A DNA stretch of 64,000 bases. Origin: Larimichthys crocea. Lineage: Eukaryota > Chordata > Actinopteri > Sciaenidae. How positions within the stretch are numbered: the first letter of the stretch is position 1; every line of letters begins with the position of its first letter. Below the pieces are notes generated by a model. The model searched no databases and was not told the DNA's origin. It saw nothing but the letters and a program-made list of their open reading frames with translations. Made by a program: the position numbers and the translations under genes. This document shows, in pieces, positions 1 to 12,057 of the stretch. The stretch spans positions 4,483,073 to 4,547,072 of the forward strand of contig NC_040032.1 of the NCBI RefSeq assembly GCF_000972845.2, given 5' to 3'.

Positions 1-346
1 GGGCCCTTTAAGGTGTAAATCTTTAAAATGCATTATTTTCAAAGTAGTTCAAAATAAGTCAGTGCGTTTTTATAACTGGCTAAATTGCAGCTGCTTTTGT
101 TGCACTGTGAAGAAAATAAACGGTTGGTAACCTGACCTCAGCTCAGCTGTTGTGAATGCTCAGCTGCGTGTATGTTGCAGATTTCGCCTGAAGGCTTCAC
201 CAAAGTAAAAGTGAAAGTAGACGGCGCTGGCATGCTGGCTAACCGTTTTGTCTCTTTGTTCAGTCCATCTGAGGATTACCTTTTTGTTGATGGATTTTCA
301 CAACATAACCTCCACACGGAATATTATGACAGCTGCATGATTTAAC
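1..346 (+). other. Possible promoter / first-exon block ending in a strong splice donor
   Basis: I recognise no protein here. The stretch has more CpG dinucleotides than the DNA to its right. It carries an IRF-element-like tract at about 204-219 (AAAAGTGAAAGT core) and ends at a consensus donor, AAC|GTAAGT, with the GT at 347-348. That combination would suit a 5' non-coding exon of a plus-strand transcript, but no start codon with a convincing frame is visible. The block at 18,830-19,145 is the only terminal-exon-like candidate downstream. Linking the two is speculation. Confidence 0.2.
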
Positions 347-1440
347 GTAAGTTTTCTCTTTACTGTCGACTCTAAGGTGTAGATCTACAAACTATATATC
401 TGCGGATGGAGATAGTTGTGATGGCTGATGACGAAAAGGCCAAATTAAATGTGATTTTTCTTTTTTTTATGAAATACAACATGTCAGTGATCTGCAGTTA
501 ACGTAGTTAGGGTAGTGTGTAGATTTACAGGGTCTGGGGTCCACGTCTTCAGCTTTTCTCTGTTTTTAAAACAAAATAGCAAAGTGACAAAGTGACAGTG
601 CGGAAACGACGAAATAAATAGCATCAAGATCTACCATCTCTACTTTTTCTTTTATTTCGCATGATAGCTTCCCCCTTAGTGCTTATTTCTCAATTTTAAC
701 TTAATATTTAATCATATTTAACGTATTTTCATTGCTGAATTATAAGTGCTTCGCTTTGCTATACAGGAACATTGTAAGTGTTCTTATGGAAAATCATTTT
801 TAATGGTAAAATAATCCAAACAAAAGCCTAAAACAGTGTCAGTCATTTCATGTTAATTCATAGAGGTGCGTTACAGACCCAACCCAATCTGGTGACTTAT
901 TTATAAATATAATAAATAATCTAAATGGCTGCTCCCAATCGTGTGTCTGCGCAGTTAGTCTAAATATAGAAGCCTTTAAACGCTGTGTCAAGAGCAGCCG
1001 CTAGATGTCGCTAAATGCGTCCGTGGCATGTGCAACATAGTTTTCTTAAACACGTGTCTCCTTTGCTTTATTTCAAAACATATCTTTCAACTTATGTATA
1101 TATTTTGAATTGATTATTGTGTCCACGTCAGAGGTGTAAGGTGCAATGTAGTTAAAGACATTTAAGGCCATTGGTCAGTGGTTTTTGTTTTGGTGACTTT
1201 CTACCTTTCCTACAAATATAGTTTTTCTCAGCTGCATTCATCTGACTGCTGCATATCACTTTGCGTGCTGATTGTAAATTGTATCCAAAACCGAAATGTA
1301 ATGTGGACTGTGTACATTTAAGGTGCCTTACATTTATTTCAATTTTATATGATGATGTTTGTCATTGTGGTTGACAATGACAATGATCCAAAACATTAAA
1401 AAAATAATCATAATCTTCTAAAATATTCATAGTGTTTTTT
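347..1440. other. Gene-free stretch, no recognisable element
   Basis: AT-rich unique-looking DNA. I see no splice-flanked open frame, tandem array or transposon end. Confidence 0.4.
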
Positions 1441-1473
1441 AATAGATTAAACTGCCCAATAGAATACACAGTA

Positions 1474-1840
1474 GTGGATAAAGTATTTATATCATTTACT
1501 CGAATAAAAGTAGCTCGGGACAGTATAAAAATACTTACCTGCATTAAGTAAAATGTACTTATACTATCAAAATAAAAGTAAGCAATGCAAAAAAATTTCA
1601 CCTGTGAGTGTGACACTATTTTATATATATTTATATTTTATATATTATATATTATATATACATTTATTATATTCTTTGGATTATTATTTCTGATGAATTA
1701 ATAGAGCGAACTGTAGTTCAGTTACAGCTACAAGTTTAAATATAATTTGCATATTAACATCATTGGTGGAATGTAAACCCATTTACAGTGTAAATATACT
1801 AGTACTGTACTTCAGTACAATTTTGAGGTACTTGGGCTTT
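1474..1840. repeat. Diverged fragments of the AGTAAAAGTA-type teleost MITE
   Basis: The left part (about 1474-1570) reads like the start of a common teleost non-autonomous DNA element rich in AGTA and ACTT words. The right part (about 1798-1836) looks like the opposite end in reverse orientation. An AT-rich stretch at 1620-1675 lies between them. Related copies are at 8,068-8,430 and 12,058-12,390. Assignment is from remembered consensus, not alignment. Confidence 0.45.
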
Positions 1841-2089
1841 TTTTTTTTAACTAATTCACGACAAGTCAGAGGCAAACATTGCACATTTAATCTACTATAT
1901 TAATTTCATAACTCATTTTTAGATTTTATTGAGCCCTAGGGAGAAATTCACACACTACCAGCAGTATACAAAGTAATTAAAATTTCCCCCACTTTCATCA
2001 GCTGTAACATTAAAGTGATGTACACATTAATGAATGAATGATTATAATACAATAACATAATTGTTTATTATTCTATTTAAGTATCAGGT

Positions 2090-2255
2090 ATATCTAAACA
2101 AGTTGCAAGGAAGCTTGGTATTGGCACTCATTATTGAAAGAGAAGCGGTGGGAGTTTATAACTTATTCTTCTTCTCACTCCTTTTTGAATTTGTATTTCT
2201 ATATTTAAATGTTTTGCCTTATTTTTATTTTTGTTTGCATATTCGAAATAAACAC

Positions 2256-2289
<34 letters not shown>

Positions 2290-2290
2290 T
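2090..2290 (+). repeat. 3' end of a non-LTR retrotransposon with (AATC)n tail
   Basis: A T-rich 3'-UTR-like stretch leads into a CGAAATAAAC motif at about 2244-2253. A tandem run of the tetramer AATC follows (about 2258-2289). Short 3' ends with a simple-repeat tail are typical of 5'-truncated LINE copies in fish. No reverse-transcriptase frame remains. Confidence 0.6.
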
Positions 2291-2299
2291 CTGATATGT

Positions 2300-4345
2300 A
2301 TTTTTACCTTTTTATGTAAGAAATCCATGACTTTTACGTGTAAAGTTGCGTATTTATACGTTGTTGCTGTTTTTTCTTCTGAAAAATATCTGAATACTTA
2401 TTCCACAGGTGCTTAACACCATTGCTGTATTATTGTTTCTTTTAAGGTATTTATGTAATTTTTTTGTACAGGTTATAGGAGCTACAAACCTGATGTTGGT
2501 GGGACAGTTAAAACGTTAGGTTCCATAAATGAACACCAGATGTCACCATAGGTCAAAATTAGCTAAATCCTTTATCATGAGTAACCACTAGATGGCATCA
2601 AGGCATTTAATATAATCAACAAGAACTCCAAACACTTATCTGACATGGCATGAGAAGAAGGAAGTATCAAGGATTCAGTGTCAATGATTCACTGCCTTAT
2701 TTATTTACTATGAAACTTAACTTACTCCCTCACACATATTAATGGAATTTGCATGTGCTCAAGTGTAGGTGGAGAAGAGTAGATCACAATAGTACATCAT
2801 TTGAGATGGTATGTCAAAGCGTGCTTTCTAACACTCGCCCTGCAGGGTGCTACATTAAAAACAGGAAATGAATCTGCTAAATTGGGGCAGTGATACTTGA
2901 TCTACTAATCAGCCAGGAGGGGCCTTTACATAACAGCGTTACAGGAACCATTGTGCTGCACAAGCATCAAACATGTCACAGTGGTTCAAGAGATTACAGA
3001 CTTCCCCATACCAAATCCTTTTCACAGAAACTACTAGACCTGTGTGTGTGTGTGTTTGTTTGTGTCACGCATAGTGTCAATGCTTGAGAGACAAACAATC
3101 TTTTGAAAGTCACTGCAGTTGTTTAGCTCCAAGTCATCAACAAGTATGTAGGAAGTTATTCGTTTTGGTAAAACTAAAGAGTGTGTGACAAAAAATACAG
3201 GATGAACCGTTTGGCTGACTGATCCTTGTGACTTTTTGAACCCTGCAAGACTAAAGTTGTAAAGTTTGTCTGCCTTCGGTGCTAATGTGTTAATTTATTT
3301 CTGTGGTGAGACATCTTAACTCAGACTTATACCAGAAAAGAGTGTGGCTCAAGAGTTTACATCTCAGTAAGGTCACAGTAGGGTTTAATTCTCCTATTCC
3401 TACAATATGCCATATGCATAACAAACCCTTGAAGAGGTCAAAACAGGTGCCATTCCACCTCAAGTACCAAGACTCTAAAATAACACAAGAACCTAATCAT
3501 ATAAATGATCATGTAATACATTTTATTATTGGTATATTATTAATGCATGTCATTCAGGTAACTAAACAAATAACTAATTTGTTCTGTAATTGAAACCTTA
3601 TATAACACATCCAAACTGTGATGCAATGATCCCCACATATGTGGATATTTGCGAATATGATTTGAAAATTGTTATCTGTAAGATCATCTCCAGTATGGTC
3701 ATTCACAAAACAAGCAAATCATCCAGTGGATTCATTTCACAAAAGTAAAAGATCCCTCATAGAGAAAAACACAATGACCCTTTCAGATGATTTTTTGTAA
3801 ATACATGGTCACAGTGGTTTCATACAAAGCTGCTACTGTAAGTGCAGTGCAGATCAGATGGGATGACGTTTGTAGGGGGCTTGGGGTGGAAGTTAAAAGC
3901 CCAGAATTCGATTTCCTAACTCCAGGCGGGTTTTTGCAGCCTTATCAGCATCTGTGACTTGCACCACCTCCTGGTCAGATCACAGTGTTGCATGGTTCTT
4001 GCTAGTCACGTGATTTACAAGAAATCGAGCCTCCAGATTATAGTAAACCAGACTGCAGCCCAGTGCCACATAGGGACGCTGTAAAGCTTGATTCAGTCGT
4101 TGTTGTTTTTTTATTGCACTGTATGTTTTTACCATTTTATTTCTCTTATCTGAAGATTGCAGAGTTATAAAGAAATCATACTGGGGAATATCTTTAAAGT
4201 CATCTGCTGTCATTGGGCTTGTGTTTATCACAAACTAACTTAGAGTCAGTTACCCACTTTCTCATGTAATAGTTTTGCAGCAAGGAGAAGGAAATAGGAC
4301 ATTTTGTTTGCTTTAAAGCCATTATATTTCCTTAGAAAGCACAGA
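2300..4345. other. Gene-free stretch; one CTCF-like motif, otherwise nothing seen
   Basis: The longest open frame (96 codons at 3,303-3,593) has no domain, no splice context and no codon pattern that convinces me. At 2,585-2,598 the word CCACTAGATGGCAT fits the CTCF core consensus well, but a single motif is weak evidence. A short TG run lies at 3,041-3,054. Confidence 0.35.
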
Positions 4346-4715
4346 GGGGCAGTGGCTCAGGTAGAGTGGGATGTCCAATAACCTGAAGGTTGGCGGTTCA
4401 ATCCCTGCTCTCACTGCTGAAAGATTGGAGAGGTGAACTGACAGCTTGTGGGGTGTCAGTCCACCTCCTTGCCACAACCTTGAGCAAGGCACCTTACCCC
4501 CTAGCAACATCCACTCCCCGGACACTGCGAATCGCTGCCCACCACCGCCCACTGCTCCAGTCTGTGTGTATTAAACATCTGCCACTGTGTGTGATCCACT
4601 ATGTGTGATCCTGCGCATGTGTGTTCCGACTGGAGGTGCCAGATGGGTCAAATGCGGAAACATTATTTCATGTGTACGTGATTAATAAAGTTTCTAAAAG
4701 AAAAAAAAGAAAAAG
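4346..4715 (+). mobile_element. tRNA-derived SINE
   Basis: The 5' end is a degenerate tRNA head. It has an A-box-like GTGGCTCAGGTAGAG at about 4351 and a B-box GGTTCAATCC at 4395-4404. An unrelated body follows, then a tail with GATTAATAAAGTTT and an A-rich run to about 4715. RNA polymerase III boxes followed by a LINE-like tail define a SINE rather than a functional tRNA, because the cloverleaf cannot be completed. Confidence 0.75.
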
Positions 4716-5426
4716 AAAACCGTCTTTGATTATCATCTGTTTTTTAAAATTGTGCATCAGACAGATTTTGTCTTTTGTTTTTTCAGTTCTTAGTGAAAAC
4801 CTAAAAAACAAACTGGAATATGTTATATGAAACAAGCAAGCTTTCCAATATCTTTGTTAGTAAAGTGAAAGGTGTTGATTTTAGCAGCCCACGGGAGAGG
4901 CTTTAAACAGTAAAGATATACAGCAAGGAATAATGAAAGTGGGTAATTTCAGTTATATCTTCCAAGTAGATTCACATTAGCAGCCATGTAAAGCACAAAC
5001 AACATGAATGCACGCATATCTAAAACAAATCTGATCTATGGTATGTCTTTGAACTGGTCTTGCAGCCTCCATGTTTAGTCTTACCGCTCTTTGTTTTCTG
5101 CTTTTGTTGACATGACGCTTTAGTAGAATGACCCCACCTTACCTGTAATCACACCCACAGCAGATGGCATGGCAGAACAAAGGCACTGGCTGTTGTAGAA
5201 TAGTATATTTTACTTAGGATGGTTTCTAATACCTAGAAGTAATTTACATTGCAGATATGATAAGAGCTTTTTGAATTCTCTAAATGTTAAGCAAAGGTGC
5301 TTCAGTGCTTCCTTATCTTTGGAAAATGTTGTTAATACCTACGTAGGTTATAGGTTATCCTGGCCATTGAAATTAATATATAAAACACGAATGTCACATT
5401 TAGTGTAAGGACAGAGGGTGTCACTC
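4716..5426. other. Gene-free stretch, nothing recognised
   Basis: AT-rich DNA with no splice-flanked open frame, tandem array or paired terminal repeats that I could find. Confidence 0.4.
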
Positions 5427-5522
5427 CCTGTACAGATTGTAAAGCCCTCTGAGGCAAATGTATTTTGTGACTTTGGACTATACAAATAAAATTGATTTGA
5501 TTTGATTTTGATTTGATTTGAT
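5427..5522 (+). repeat. 3' tail of a dispersed retroelement with (TTTGAT)n
   Basis: It contains the segment GTAAAGCCCTCTGAGGCAAA, then CTATACAAATAAAATTGATT and a degenerate TTTGAT repeat. The same tail, reversed, begins the element at 59,067, so the two are family members. Confidence 0.6.
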
Positions 5523-6084
5523 CAATAACTTCTTAAACTGTAACTGTGTCCAGCGTCCCTGCAGATCATCATGGAAGTTAACGTTGCTTATCAAGCATCC
5601 ATTTTTGCCAGTCTACTAATATATGAGTAGACAGGAGGGTGTGCGTGTGCAACCAATCTCAATGTGACAACCACTTCATTTCACGTTTATGACAGATGGC
5701 CTATACAGTATTCCTTTTTAATTTCAGTTCTGGAGTGTTTAGATAAGGACACAGGAAGTTGATGCGTTCACTGTGAGGCTTTGGTGACATTAAGTGTTTC
5801 CTGCTTCATAATACGTAAGAGTGTTAGAAAACACATCCTGCATTGTTATGAATGGCTGTACCCCCCAGCTGTGACACATATACCTACATATACTGATGTG
5901 TGTATAGCCTGTAGTGATTGGTTTCAGTTGAAGGGTTGTATTTTTTTATCACTTTAATTCACTTACTTGTTTGACTTTGCTGCTCTTTGGCTAAATATTT
6001 ACAGCAGGTCCTGGTCTATAAAACTCTTCAGGGCCAAAGATATTTATGGGAAGTTTTATCTAACTGTATGATGTAAGTTTTTTT
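5523..6084. other. Gene-free stretch, nothing recognised
   Basis: AT-rich DNA with no supported exon, RNA gene or repeat boundary. Confidence 0.4.
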
Positions 6085-6277
6085 TTAAAGATACTTTTTG
6101 GCCTTTTCAAGCTTTTTTTTTTTTGATAGAGAAGTCTGAAGAGTGACAGGAATGAGGGGAGAGAGAGATGGGGATTGACATGTAGCAAAGGGCTGCGGGT
6201 CGGATTGGAACCCTCGGCCGCTGCTGAGCCTTTGTACATGGGGTGGATGCTCTACCGACTGAGCTAATCAACACCCC
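6085..6277 (-). mobile_element. tRNA-derived SINE, reverse orientation
   Basis: Read on the minus strand from 6277, the head is a tRNA-like sequence. It has an A box (TTAGCTCAGTCGGTAGAGC) and a B box (GGGTTCCAATCC), then a body and an A-rich tail (the T run at 6109-6124 on the plus strand). The head differs from that of the SINE at 4346, so it is a separate family or subfamily. It is not a usable tRNA gene. Confidence 0.75.
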
Positions 6278-7548
6278 ATGATGTAACTTTTAATTGAAGG
6301 ATACAGGTTCCACTGGAAATTATGGGTGGATCTGGCAGGGTCAACAAGGATTCCTAAGGTTCTTCAGTGGTACGACGAGATGTTGGCATTGTAATTATTT
6401 TCTAGGAAGGGGCATGGACAGGGTCAAACTGGGAACAAAGTTGCATCTTGTTTTCCCTCCTGGATTACTTTGTATGAAATCATCCTCAAAGCCCAATCTA
6501 TTGGTCGATTCACCCTCAATTGCCATGAAAGCATCTTCTTAGTACGCAGTTAACATTTAACCCCAAGTGTTCAAAAACTATTGATTTAACTGATTTTACT
6601 GATTGATTCTTTTCCCCAACTTGATTTGCTGTCAAACCCTAAGTGATGCTGTGGGGCGGGCTGGTGTCATTATCTTAGGTTTGAACATTGCATTGGCATT
6701 AACAACGTTCACAAATAAAATAGATCTATGTGATTTTGAACCTTCAAAAAATTCATGTTTACGTTGAAGTGACAAGGCCCTCTAGTGACAGTAGTAATTG
6801 TGATTCATTGGGTGCTAAGGAAAAAGTCGTGTGACTTTCTTATAGAGTAAAGAGGTCAGAATGGAGGGATGGCTCAACATAACATCAGACTTTAACATAG
6901 GAGATGTTTGTTCCTAGTTTCCTTACAACAGTCAGTGTTTGGTTTTTAGTCATGACCATTATCATTCCTTTATGTATATTTTTCTTGTAACACTTTTAAT
7001 GTTCCCAAACCAAGTTGTTTCTGCGTCTAGAACTAACCAAACATTAACTACAGCATTGTCACATAATAATAACAATAATATAATACTAATCATGCCCTGC
7101 TCGTTTAAAAAAAACACAAAGAAATTACACATCTGTACACAGACACCCTTAACGTTAGGATCATGAATCACATTTAGATGGCAGTTATGCATTTTTAGAT
7201 GACATGAGTCCTCTAGGGAAGAAAGGTCATTGTTCAGAGATGATTAAGTTAAATCACAAGATTTAAAGACTGGTGTGTTATTTGAAATTCATCATTCTGT
7301 GTTAATGTGATTCATGATGTGACACGTCAGGTATTCTCTGGATGAGTCTACAAGTTGTTCATCTCGTTGTTCACATGTAATTGCCATAAATTCACACGTG
7401 GTTAGTGCCTGATGGAAATTCAACTGTCGCCTGGTTTGTCCTGTTTATTTTGCTGCCTGGTGTGCTGCGATAGGCATCGTGCCATCCCGCCAGTCTCTGG
7501 CATCCACCCCCTCCTTTCTGTGTGTAGGGGCGTGTGTGTAAAACAGAA
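6278..7548. other. Gene-free stretch, nothing recognised
   Basis: AT-rich unique-looking DNA. Open frames of 62 to 82 codons appear on both strands without splice or domain support. The GC-richer end (about 7,410-7,680) has no recognisable product. Confidence 0.35.
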
Positions 7549-7550
7549 AC

Positions 7551-7572
7551 AGAGAGAGAGAGAGAGAGAGAG
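7551..7572. repeat. (AG)n microsatellite
   Basis: About eleven perfect AG units. Confidence 0.95.
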
Positions 7573-7885
7573 TAATAGACAGGGTTCTGGTCTTTCCAGT
7601 AAATCAGCCGACTTCACAAAACTGTCTCCTTCTCTCTTTTTCCCTTTTTTTCTCTCGAAGTTCCCACAGACACATGCCAGCACCTAAACCCTACTCACCC
7701 CCCCTCAACCACCCACACATCCACCCACACATACAAGCCAAGCAAAACTATTTGACCAGTGTAACTCTGTCCTACTAACAGCTGAAAACATGGCTTTCCA
7801 GAAAGTCAGCTGACTTACTGTCCCTCCCACTCTCTCTCTCTCTCACTCTTCTTCTTCTATCTATTTATCTAACAACCCCCCTCCT

Positions 7886-7888
<3 letters not shown>

Positions 7889-7941
<53 letters not shown>

Positions 7942-7946
7942 CACAC
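7889..7946. repeat. (AC)n microsatellite
   Basis: About 23 AC units, then one GC interruption and six more units. It follows a C-rich stretch and a CT-rich run at 7,828-7,845. Confidence 0.95.
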
Positions 7947-8067
7947 CCTCCCCAAACACAATACTGGATTTCTGGCACAGAGGCGACGCCTATTTATGGA
8001 AGTAGTTAGTGTTTTCATGAATAAGGTCTCTGTGTGGCAGTGTAATGATACCAAATTAAAAAAACAC

Positions 8068-8430
8068 CACATTAAAAGTAAAAAGTGCTTGAAGTATTAA
8101 CTGCAACTGCAAGAAATGGCCCCTATTAACTATTATTGTATTGGATTATTATGAGTGATGCATCATTGTAAAAAAATCATTTGAATGTTTTAGTTACTCA
8201 AGTTGGAGGTAAACTTTCTGGCATGCCCAGTGAGAAAAAGAACGTAGTCAGGAAAACATTGCATTGTAGTGTGAAAGTATACACTTGCATAAAAGAAAAA
8301 TGCTCATGTAAAGTAACTCAAATGAATACTGAAGTACTTTGTTACACTCCAGGACTCCAGACTGTTCTGTCTATATCAGTTTATGTTTATATGATTTTGA
8401 TTAATTTACTGTACTGTATTTAGTATTTAT
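8068..8430 (+). repeat. Second half of an AGTAAAAGTA-type teleost MITE
   Basis: The words AAATGGCCCC, GGATTATTATGAGTGATGCA and AAGTTGGAGGTAAA occur in the order expected from the remembered family consensus. It overlaps an 80-codon open frame that is simply repeat sequence. Related fragments lie at 1,474 and 12,058. Confidence 0.5.
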
Positions 8431-10414
8431 CCATTACAGTACTTACAGGTCTAAAAAACACCATTCACATAAAATATATTCAGTCCACAGAAATATTTCA
8501 AAGCTTCAGACAAAGCACCGGGCACTGAAACTCTTTGGAACAACATGCATTTTTTAAATAATCTGGATATAAATGTTGTGGCCATAAATTTGCTCCTTTT
8601 CAGACTTGTTCTTGTAATAACAATAAATTTATTTTTCTAGCTCTTTTCTCAACATAATTATGCAGGTATCCAGTAAAAAAAAAAATGAAAAAAAAAATGA
8701 ATACATTAGATAAATTAATAACTAGGTAATATAAAACCATAGTCATCATGGACATCATTTTTAAAGTTGTAAAAAAAATCACATACAGAATCACAGATTG
8801 GGAATCCCACAGTTCGGGTGCCATGACAGCTGATGCACAGTCACACTTTTATTGCTTCTTATCGAGTGCTCATAATGGAGACTTACAGTAACTCAGACGG
8901 GATGAAATAAAGGCATAAATAACTTTGATAGCTTCTCAACTGATAAAAACAGGACTGAAAAAAAACATGAGACTTGGTTGTGGACCTTCTGATTACTCCT
9001 CCTTCTCATTACCCCTCTATTCTGAATACGTAAGTATTCAGTAGCATCAGAAAACTACTATCCAAAAGAAATTTGCTTGCATGTCCTTTCTCAGTAGGTC
9101 CAGCTGTTTTGTTCTGAGATGACATCACAGTGTGACTGAGCCGTCAAACAAATTGAGAAAAACAATAAGGTTTCATTGCTGAAACGCTCATGTTTATTTG
9201 ACCCCTTTGGACTCTGTGCATGTGTCCTTAAGTTGTAACTCTTTTCAGTTTGTAGCAACAGGAGACTGCTCTGGCATTTCCTGTAAATCAACAGACTAAT
9301 TACCACTATCTGTCTCGCTAGCTCACCCTCTCTCCATCTCTGTCAGATACTCACACAAACACATCCACAATCACACATTAAATCAATCACTCTCAATCAG
9401 AGTCCTCTTTTTTTCTCTCCATCTTAGCCTTCAAGCTCCCACATGCAACCAAATACCAGAGTAATGCCACACACTTGATTATTCACATTCATTTATTATT
9501 CTACATCAGCTGGTATCAGCTTGTGATGTTGAATCATGGCTACACCTTCAGATTCATTGATCTAGCGAATAAGTTAGTGGTCACATTGTCTTACTGTGAT
9601 AAAATAATCACTCTAGTTATAGCATTAAACAATGTTAGAACTTCTCCGTATGATCTAGTTCAATGACAAAACTAGCAAACCTTTTTTGGTGACAAATAAA
9701 TTATTGCATGGATCACAGAGATAAGACCACCTATTTGGCAGCTTGCTGCATTCCACTTCCTGCCATTGTTTTCTATCTCAGATACACAACGAGTGACCAA
9801 CTTTTCTTGTACTGCTTCAGTGGATAAGCACGTCCGCAGCTTATTCAGTCAAAACCATAAATCTCAAAGTCATAAAACTACAGTTTGAAAATGAACTTTG
9901 AGTTCTTTATTTCCCAGATTTCTCAAAGCTAATTTTCTTCTACAACCTGTGTTTCATTTGGGAAGTGTCTTCCAGATGATATTACTTATTGGGGACAACT
10001 CCAATAATTTGGGAGAACAAAAAGTGCTTATGAGCATACTGCAATGACCCATTGTTGCCTTATGAGTCACAGTGTAACTAATACATAACTGCTGCCACTG
10101 CAAAAATATGTTTAGGTGGTTTTTGAGTCATTAAATCTCTCTCTCTTTAAACCAAGATTTTATTACTACATCAGCTGTATGGCAAGTAATTCCAAGTGCA
10201 CAACATGAAACTGTTAGTAACTCCTGTAATGCAGAACAAACCTACATATTTTCACTACTCATACTTGTATAGGATAAGTATAGACACAGAAATACAGTGC
10301 TAGTCAACTCTGTGTTCAGCACTTGTTTATGCATATCCTCTCTTACTATAACAGAAAGAATATGTTTCATGTGGCTCGTGGTCATGAACCTTCCACCTCC
10401 AAGAGAAAAATAAT
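8431..10414. other. Gene-free stretch, nothing recognised
   Basis: AT-rich DNA. Short A runs occur at 8,675-8,698, with open frames below 75 codons on both strands. No transposon ends or exon signals could be matched into a model. Confidence 0.35.
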
Positions 10415-10483
10415 CCTGGTTGGCATGTACGAATGGAGAGTAAGGTCCTCCACCTTACTCTCCATTCGTACATGCCAACCAGG
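10415..10483. repeat. Perfect 32-bp inverted repeat with 5-base loop
   Basis: The left arm 10,415-10,446 is the exact reverse complement of the right arm 10,452-10,483, with loop CCTCC at 10,447-10,451. Complementarity stops sharply outside the arms (T at 10,414 against C at 10,484). A transcript across it would fold into an unbroken 32-bp stem. It may be a recent templated inversion, a hairpin RNA locus or a sequencing/assembly fold-back. Confidence 0.97.
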
Positions 10484-11244
10484 CAGTGACAACATCATGG
10501 GTGGGCTGTAAACCACTCTGACTTGAGTATTGCAAAATGTTTTGGCTCTTATCTCTGCCCCTTTCCTCCCCAAGGCTTTACATAATAGAGGTTATCAAGG
10601 AATGTAAGTAGGTGTTCAGAGTTTTTTGGTTCACTTTAAGTTTATGCATTTTTATTTCTTAGATATGGATGCAACAGGATGCAGCAAAATACAGTTTAAT
10701 TTATAGTAATCTGCTGTTAGTTTAGGTTTAAGCATACATTTTAGAATAGTCTGTAAATGTGAACATAAATACACAGTTTTGCAGAGAAACGATTGAACAT
10801 GCTGTTGGTCCACAGTGTGAAGAGTTTTGAGTGAACTCAGTACTGAGAAAGGAGTTACCAACTGTAACATAAACTGTAACATGAGACACAACACTAGCGT
10901 GTCAGGATATTTGATCAAATAGAGTAGTTCTGAATGAAAAGCAGAGCGGCTGATTTTTATGTTATTAAGATAGGGTTGTGTTAACCCCCTAATATGAATG
11001 ACTGCATACAAAGAAACAAAAAAATTACTGAGATAAAGGGCGTTCTCATTTTTAACCTTTGTTTAGCCAGGGAAAGCTTTAAAAAAGCAACAGTGCGGAA
11101 ATGTAAATTTGCCTACACACACACACCCAAGGGTAATTTTTCCCTTAAGAGACCTTCCACCTCTTCATCTCTTCACTATAACTGACACTTATAAACTGTT
11201 GATTTGAGAAGTACAAAATAGAAATCAAGTTGTAAAGATCAAAT
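10484..11244. other. Gene-free stretch; 119-codon minus-strand frame not recognised
   Basis: The frame at 10,652-11,011 (minus) is moderately long but Leu/Ser/His-rich. It has no signal peptide, motif or splice context and is probably chance in AT-rich DNA or remnant repeat. Confidence 0.3.
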
Positions 11245-11880
11245 ATAGCTGCAAGCAGCAATGGGGGGGCCTTGCAGCATAGCAGCATAGCAGGCAAGCA
11301 AATGTCTGCTCAGGAAGGTGTCACGAGTCCATACACCAAGTTTCATGTTGATCATTGCATCAATGCAATTCAGAGATATTGGCCTACTCCATGTTACTTA
11401 TAGTGTCCCCCAAAGGTCAAAGGTCACATAATTCTTGGGCCTCTCAAAGAAGGGGTCATGAGTCTGTGTTAGAAGCTTGAAGTCAAAACATCAAACGGTT
11501 GCCAAGATATGGCCTCACTTCCTTTTTGGCAGCTTCGCCGCTGAGTTTGATTGGCTGCCATGTGCAAATGGAAGCAAAATTATAAAATCCACATCATAAC
11601 TTTTGTGCAGCTTGGTCTAAAGATTCTGTGTGTCAAGTCCCGTGGAAATCAGACATCTGCGTGACCTGAAATGCTTTTTGAAGGTTTTTAATAAAATTCA
11701 AAATGGTGGAAAATCCAATATGTTGCAAATTGACATAGGGTGCGTTGAACTCGTCGTGATCCAAGGATTCCTACAGTACCTCATTTGTAAAGTTATGAAG
11801 CTGAATGCACTTCAGACTTTGACATGTTGGTGGCACTAGAGAGTTCAATGTACGGGCATGAAAATTCTTGGAGGTCTACC
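11245..11880 (+). repeat. Long dispersed teleost repeat starting TATAGCTGCAAGCAGC
   Basis: The motif TATAGCTGCAAGCAGCAATG starts a family I recall from many teleost introns and intergenic regions. The body runs on through AGTTTCATGTTGATCATTGC and TTGATTGGCTGCCATGTGCA words to about 11,880. I do not know its class and see no coding capacity or clear terminal repeats. The 69-codon frame inside it is repeat sequence. Confidence 0.55.
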
Positions 11881-12057
11881 ATCTCCAAACTGGAAAATCC
11901 ACCTCACGGTTTATTGTCTGTGGTTGACATACAGGTTTATTAAATAGTAATTAAACTAGGAGGACGTTGGCATCTTTGTGCCATAGTACACCCATGTTTG
12001 TTTAGACTTACTATGCTTATTTTTTTAATAAGGGACACATGTTTTTTTGGTGCTTAT

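Noticed and set aside
4346..4420. Possible tRNA gene on the plus strand
   Set aside because: A and B boxes are present but the acceptor stem and anticodon arm do not form. It is the head of a SINE. The same applies at 6,277 (minus) and 18,087.
7861..8072. Minus-strand frame with a long Val/Cys repeat
   Set aside because: It is a translation of the (AC)n microsatellite.
10652..11011. 119-codon minus-strand frame
   Set aside because: No recognisable motif, AT-rich composition, no splice context.
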